NCBI GenBank assembly: GCA_030430075.1
Contig: JAUIGN010000007.1
Coordinates: 150,458-214,457, forward strand
Reading direction: 5' to 3'
Length of the DNA: 64,000 nucleotides
Origin: a bacterium
Lineage (GTDB): Bacteria > Planctomycetota > Planctomycetia > Pirellulales > Pirellulaceae
The position numbers and the translations under genes are program-made. The notes under the pieces were generated by a model. It searched no databases. It saw nothing but the letters and a program-made list of their open reading frames with translations, and had not been told where the DNA came from. Position 1 is the stretch's first letter. Each line of letters opens with the position of its first letter. This document shows positions 60,384 through 64,000 of the stretch, piece after piece.

Positions 60384-61222
60384 GAAAATCCCAGCGTCTT
60401 CTGTAGTTCTTCTCTGCAACGATAGTCCCCGATGATCAGGTCCGCGCCCGCGCGGATCAGGCGGTCACGTTTCCAGTGATCAATTCCCTGCCGAGTTGAC
60501 TCGTTGCTCGCCACCCCCACGGCGGTCCCGCCGACCCGCTTGACCTCTTCGATCTCGACGAAGCCGTCTCCGAACCCGATGATCTCGGCGGGATCAAACT
60601 TCGCCTCATCAATCATGCGACGGATGACCATCGCCTTGGAAAACGTCTTGTAATCATCCACGGCGCCGTAAACGCGCGATTCAAAGAAATGGTCGAGCCC
60701 CAGCACGGTGACCTCGCGGGCCACGTAGGTCAAATCCGTTCCCGAAGCCAGGTACAGAACGATCCCCTGGTCGCGCAACTGGGACAGCAGGTCCCGCGCG
60801 CCCGGCACGGTCATCTCGTCTGCCGTCAGTTGACCTTCCTGGACCGCTTCGACACGCCGGCCGACCTGTTGCCAGAGCAGGTCGTGGTACTGGCGTTTGT
60901 AGTCCAGGGGATCCAACGGAGAACCGCCCCGCCGTTTGATTTCCTCGGTCAACCGGATCATCTGGTAAATCGTCTGCCGGCCGTTCAATCGCATCACAAA
61001 ACGCTCGACCAACTCCGTCAGCTCACTACGAGACTCGTCCGTGCCCGTGGTCAACAGGATCTCGACCATCATCGGGATCATGACATCCTGCCAGTTTCGT
61101 CTCAGCAACGAGAGGGTGCCGTCAAAATCGAAGATGGCAGCGCGAAAACGTCGCCCGCGAAAACCATCACGGACAATCTCGATTGCTCCTTCAGGGCGTG
61201 GTTTCGATGAGGAATCTGACAT
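60380..61222 (-). CDS. HAD-superfamily hydrolase
   Basis: 280 residues from the ATG at 61222. Motif I is AAIFDFDGTLSLLRRN (nucleophile and general acid Asp). The helical cap has ILLTTGTDESRSELTELVER. Motif II is in LYLASGTDLTYVA, and motif IV is FGDGFVEIEEVK with the final Asp. It is a phosphatase-type haloacid dehalogenase, probably acting on a sugar phosphate or phospho-metabolite. It heads an operon with a deoxyhypusine synthase-like gene and a PfkB kinase, which suggests one pathway acting on a phosphorylated compound. Confidence 0.87.
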   Translation of the reverse strand: MSDSSSKPRPEGAIEIVRDGFRGRRFRAAIFDFDGTLSLLRRNWQDVMIPMMVEILLTTGTDESRSELTELVERFVMRLNGRQTIYQMIRLTEEIKRRGGSPLDPLDYKRQYHDLLWQQVGRRVEAVQEGQLTADEMTVPGARDLLSQLRDQGIVLYLASGTDLTYVAREVTVLGLDHFFESRVYGAVDDYKTFSKAMVIRRMIDEAKFDPAEIIGFGDGFVEIEEVKRVGGTAVGVASNESTRQGIDHWKRDRLIRAGADLIIGDYRCREELQKTLGFS

Positions 61223-62064
61223 GCTGGACAAGGGGATTCGGATCGGTGGGGCTTAGCTTGCCCATGCGTCAAAACCGCTGAAGCTTCATGGTGCGACCAC
61301 GGTCCGGCGCGCCAACGCTCGTTGGGCCGGATGTTGCCGAACTGCATCGCCGTCGGGCCGGAACCCTGGAGGCGAGGAGCCCCAGGTCGGCCATGGGATG
61401 CGGGCGGCAACCGAGGACGAGTCAGCGGGTGCCCCAAAGTCTACCTGCAGAGGCGATGGGCTGCGACCATAGGAACGAGTCGTCAACAACATTCCGGACG
61501 CCCCGACCATGGTGCACTGGCGGGAGTTCCTGGCACGTCCCCCTAAGACAACTGACGTGGCAGGGCCGCCGCGACCATGGGAACGTCCCAAGACCTGGCT
61601 CGCTCGCCAGGCATCCGTACTGTGCGTGCGTGTCACGACACCAGGCTTTGAAACGGCCGGGATGGGAGGAAGCGAGAGGGATGGGAGGAAGCGAGAGGGA
61701 TGGGAGGAAGCGAGAGGGATGGGAGGAAGCGAGTGGGATGGGAGGAAGCGAGTGGGATGGGAGACCTGCGGTCGGCGGTTTCGGCGGGGTCGGAGACCCG
61801 CGCCGAGCGCGAGAGCGCGAGCGCGGAGTGGAAACGGAGACCCGCGCCGAGCGCGAGAGCGCGAGCGCGGAGTGGAAACGGAGACCCGCGCCGAGCGTGG
61901 AGAGCGTGGAGCGCGGAGGGGGCCGTGGCGAGAACGCGAGGGCCCTATCGCGGTGCGCGGCTGCTTCGCCCGGTAGTGAATTGGCTTGTCCGCACTGTTG
62001 GCATCTGCGAGACTTACAGAGAGGTCTGGTTCGATCGTATTGTCGCTCGCCAATGGGTTAACGT
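61223..62064. repeat. Repeat-rich intergenic region with 19-bp and 44-bp tandem arrays
   Basis: No credible gene in 842 bases. From 61661 to 61755 a 19-base unit (GATGGGAGGAAGCGAGAGG) is repeated five times and then runs into the dispersed GGTCTC element, here inverted, at 61759-61791. From 61792 a 44-base unit beginning GGAGACCCGCGCCGAGCG is repeated at 61836 and 61880. The part from 61223 to 61660 shows no repeat or family resemblance. Confidence 0.85.
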
Positions 62065-63822
62065 ATGAGAGATATTCTTTGTCCGCGGCAACCTCTGTTG
62101 CTGCTCTTGCTGCTGCCTTCGATCGCCGCGGCAGTGGAGTTCGATGCCCAGGAATTGCCATCACGGACGCGTCGGCCGATCGCCTTGCAGCTTGGCCCGC
62201 AAGAGAACTATCTGTATGCGGCGAACCGCAACAGCGGCACACTGACCGTGGTGGACGTCGACACCTCGACCGTCATCACGGAATTGCAAATCGGTCAGCG
62301 CCTGTCGCATCTTGTCCGGTTGCCGCAAGGTGGACTCCTGGCGACAGACGAACTGAGCCACGAGCTGGTTCTGATGCACGGGAACGGGGCAGAGGTAACG
62401 GTGGATCAGCGACTGAAAGTGCCCGCCTATCCGGTCAGCGTGGCTTTGGCGGCGGACGGACGGTCCGGCACCGTGGCCTCGCTGTGGTCACGGCGACTGG
62501 CGTTTCTCGAGTTCACCGACCAGGGCCGCGCCGAGCTGATCGAAGTACTCGATCTGCCATTCGCACCCCGGTGCCAGTTGTATGTGAACGAGGATCAGCG
62601 GCTGATCGTCGCCGACTCGCATGCCGGGCGTCTGGCGATCATTGATCCCGTTCGGCACAAACTATTGCATGTGCGGGAGTTGCCAGGGCATAACATTCGC
62701 GGGTTGGGTGTCAGTTCCAACGGTCAGATGTTGATTGTCGCGCATCAGATGCTGAACGAACTCGCACACACGGTCCGCAACGACGTTCATTGGGGCCTGT
62801 TAATGTCCAATGACCTGAGGTGGCTCAGGCTGGATGGGGTTCTGACGCGCGAGGCGGATCTCTACGAGGGAGCGCACATGCATCCCCTGGGCCGCGCGGG
62901 GAGTGCCACCGGTGACCCGGCCGGTCTGGCGGTTGCCGGCAACGGCAGCGTGATCGTGTCGCTGGGCGGCGTCGAAGAGGTGGCGATCGGCAACGAGGAA
63001 GACTTCAGCCTGCAACGCGTCAGCGTGGGGAAACGGCCCACCGCAATTGCCGTCACCGGGGATGCCAAACGGGCTTTCGTGGCGAATACGTTTTCGGACA
63101 CGATCAGCGTCGTCGACCTGAAAGAGCGTGAGACGAGTGGAGAAATTGCCCTTGGGCCCGCGTACAAGCTGTCGTTGGCCGAGCGTGGTGAGCAATTGTT
63201 TTTCGATGCCTCGCTGTCGCACGACAGCTGGATGAGCTGCAACAGTTGCCATACAGATGGTCACACCAATGGATTGCTTAACGACAATTTCAGCGACGCG
63301 TCGTTTGGAGCGCCGAAGCGAGTCATGTCGCTATTGGGGCGCGCGCAGACCGCGCCCTTCGCCTGGAATGGCAGCGCAAAGGACTTGGATACACAAATTC
63401 GAAATTCCATCTCCCAGACCATGCAGTCGGACCACGATCCCAAGGATGGCGAAGTCGCAGCGATCGCCGCCTATCTGGAGACGCTCCAGCCGCCACCATC
63501 AATCGACGAGGCGCGGGGACAACAGAATCCGGACGCCATTGCCCGCGGCAGGGAACTTTTCACTTCCTTGAAGTGCAGCAACTGCCATGCTCCACCCACC
63601 TACACGACGCCCAAGACCTACCAGGTGAATCTGTCGGACAAGCTGGGGAACGATCGCTTCAACCCACCAACGCTGCTCGGTGTCGGCCAGCGCGGCCCCT
63701 ATTTTCACGACGGGCGAGCCAAGGCGCTAGCCGATGTCTTGCGGACATTCGGCCACCAACTGGACCATGAATTGGAAGATCAAGAGCTGGCCGATCTGCT
63801 GGCCTTTTTGCGCAGCCTGTAG
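62065..63822 (+). CDS. Secreted YVTN-type propeller fused to a dihaem cytochrome c domain
   Basis: 585 residues with a signal peptide (PLLLLLLLPSIAAAVE). Residues 25-370 form a seven-bladed YVTN-like propeller (ENYLYAANRNSGTLTVVDVD, QRLIVADSHAGRLAIIDPVR, KRAFVANTFSDTISVVDLKE). The C-terminal part has two haem motifs, CNSCH (392-396) and CSNCH (504-508), with GERLFFD-like and GPYFHDGRAKALADVL segments of the dihaem peroxidase/MauG type. The fusion suggests electron transfer or oxidation outside the cytoplasm guided by the propeller. Confidence 0.88.
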   Translation: MRDILCPRQPLLLLLLLPSIAAAVEFDAQELPSRTRRPIALQLGPQENYLYAANRNSGTLTVVDVDTSTVITELQIGQRLSHLVRLPQGGLLATDELSHELVLMHGNGAEVTVDQRLKVPAYPVSVALAADGRSGTVASLWSRRLAFLEFTDQGRAELIEVLDLPFAPRCQLYVNEDQRLIVADSHAGRLAIIDPVRHKLLHVRELPGHNIRGLGVSSNGQMLIVAHQMLNELAHTVRNDVHWGLLMSNDLRWLRLDGVLTREADLYEGAHMHPLGRAGSATGDPAGLAVAGNGSVIVSLGGVEEVAIGNEEDFSLQRVSVGKRPTAIAVTGDAKRAFVANTFSDTISVVDLKERETSGEIALGPAYKLSLAERGEQLFFDASLSHDSWMSCNSCHTDGHTNGLLNDNFSDASFGAPKRVMSLLGRAQTAPFAWNGSAKDLDTQIRNSISQTMQSDHDPKDGEVAAIAAYLETLQPPPSIDEARGQQNPDAIARGRELFTSLKCSNCHAPPTYTTPKTYQVNLSDKLGNDRFNPPTLLGVGQRGPYFHDGRAKALADVLRTFGHQLDHELEDQELADLLAFLRSL

Positions 63823-64000
63823 CTCCATGGCGTGTGAGACGAGCGCCGTGGCGTGCGAGACGTTTGGGGAAAGGGGCCCGGTACCTTGTGAGTACGGACG
63901 CCCTGTCCGGTCTGGAAAGGAATCAACGATTTGGTTGCCAGGCCGGACGCCGGGGCGACTCGTTCTGGCCTGATGCCGACTGATCGCTGTCGGGAACTGT
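63823..64000. other. Right edge of the window, no gene assigned
   Basis: 178 bases with a short direct repeat (TGGCGTGTGAGACG and TGGCGTGCGAGACG) at about 63827-63862. Nothing codes with confidence before the window ends. Confidence 0.4.

Noticed and set aside
61286..62242. Reverse-strand open frame of 318 codons
   Set aside because: It spans tandem repeats and the start of the propeller-cytochrome gene. The product is low complexity and shows no family pattern.

Overview
The window is 64 kb of GC-rich DNA that reads as a chromosome segment of a planctomycete, most likely of the Pirellula/Rhodopirellula type. The grounds are family content rather than any marker gene: three DUF1559 proteins with type IV pilin-like N-termini, an ECF sigma factor overlapping a Hanks-type kinase gene, a surface protein with an ETLEDRR-type motif, an ABC-2 permease fused to a CPBP protease, a Minf_1886-family protein and many secreted propeller proteins. 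I found no rRNA, tRNA, insertion sequence, prophage or CRISPR array. Genes lie on both strands in short operons, and the spaces between them are rich in repeats.

Layout. 1-9.9 kb: a truncated surface protein, the sigma factor/kinase pair, a TIM-barrel isomerase-like protein, a repeat-filled gap, SppA, and a reverse operon of ECF sigma factor, anti-sigma factor and a secreted DUF3106-like protein. 10-16.6 kb: an enlarged GntP permease, RlmN, a deoxyribosyltransferase-like protein, a peptidase T-like hydrolase coupled to a small BFD-like [2Fe-2S] protein, a DUF559 protein and a 123-bp tandem array ending in a decayed DUF559 copy. 16.7-25.3 kb: a RoxA-like dihaem lipoprotein facing a catalase-like protein, then a ModE-like regulator, a membrane protein, a TiaS-like protein and a DUF1559 protein, a triple 115-bp hairpin repeat, a Gfo/Idh/MocA oxidoreductase and a lysine-rich protein. 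25.3-36.5 kb: lipoproteins, a degenerate receiver domain, CutA, a TatD-like hydrolase, an orphan ZnuA-like binding protein and a NatA/NatB-like exporter. 36.7-41.4 kb: a Fur-like box, DUF1559 protein, lipoprotein, Kelch protein, HemP, an unannotated 50-residue four-cysteine protein and a PQQ-type propeller, which together suggest an iron or haem theme. 41.7-48.6 kb: a third DUF1559 protein, an NtrB/NtrC-like pair, a family 4 uracil-DNA glycosylase and a secreted lactonase-like propeller. 48.8-54.7 kb: an SDR, a complete sugar ABC importer whose permease carries an extra extracytoplasmic domain, and a 2-hydroxyacid dehydrogenase. 55-64 kb: a WD40 protein with a lysine/alanine tail, a PSP1/Minf_1886/small membrane protein operon, a reverse HAD/deoxyhypusine-synthase-like/PfkB operon, a tandem-repeat desert and a propeller-dihaem cytochrome.

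The features most worth following are a 13-G tract inside the kinase gene, several dispersed repeat families (one in five copies, two of them directly against stop codons), the HemP-centred cluster with its 50-residue protein, the ModE-like/TiaS-like cluster with a perfect palindrome, and the HAD/DHS-like/PfkB operon. All family names come from reading motifs by eye. No database search was run.
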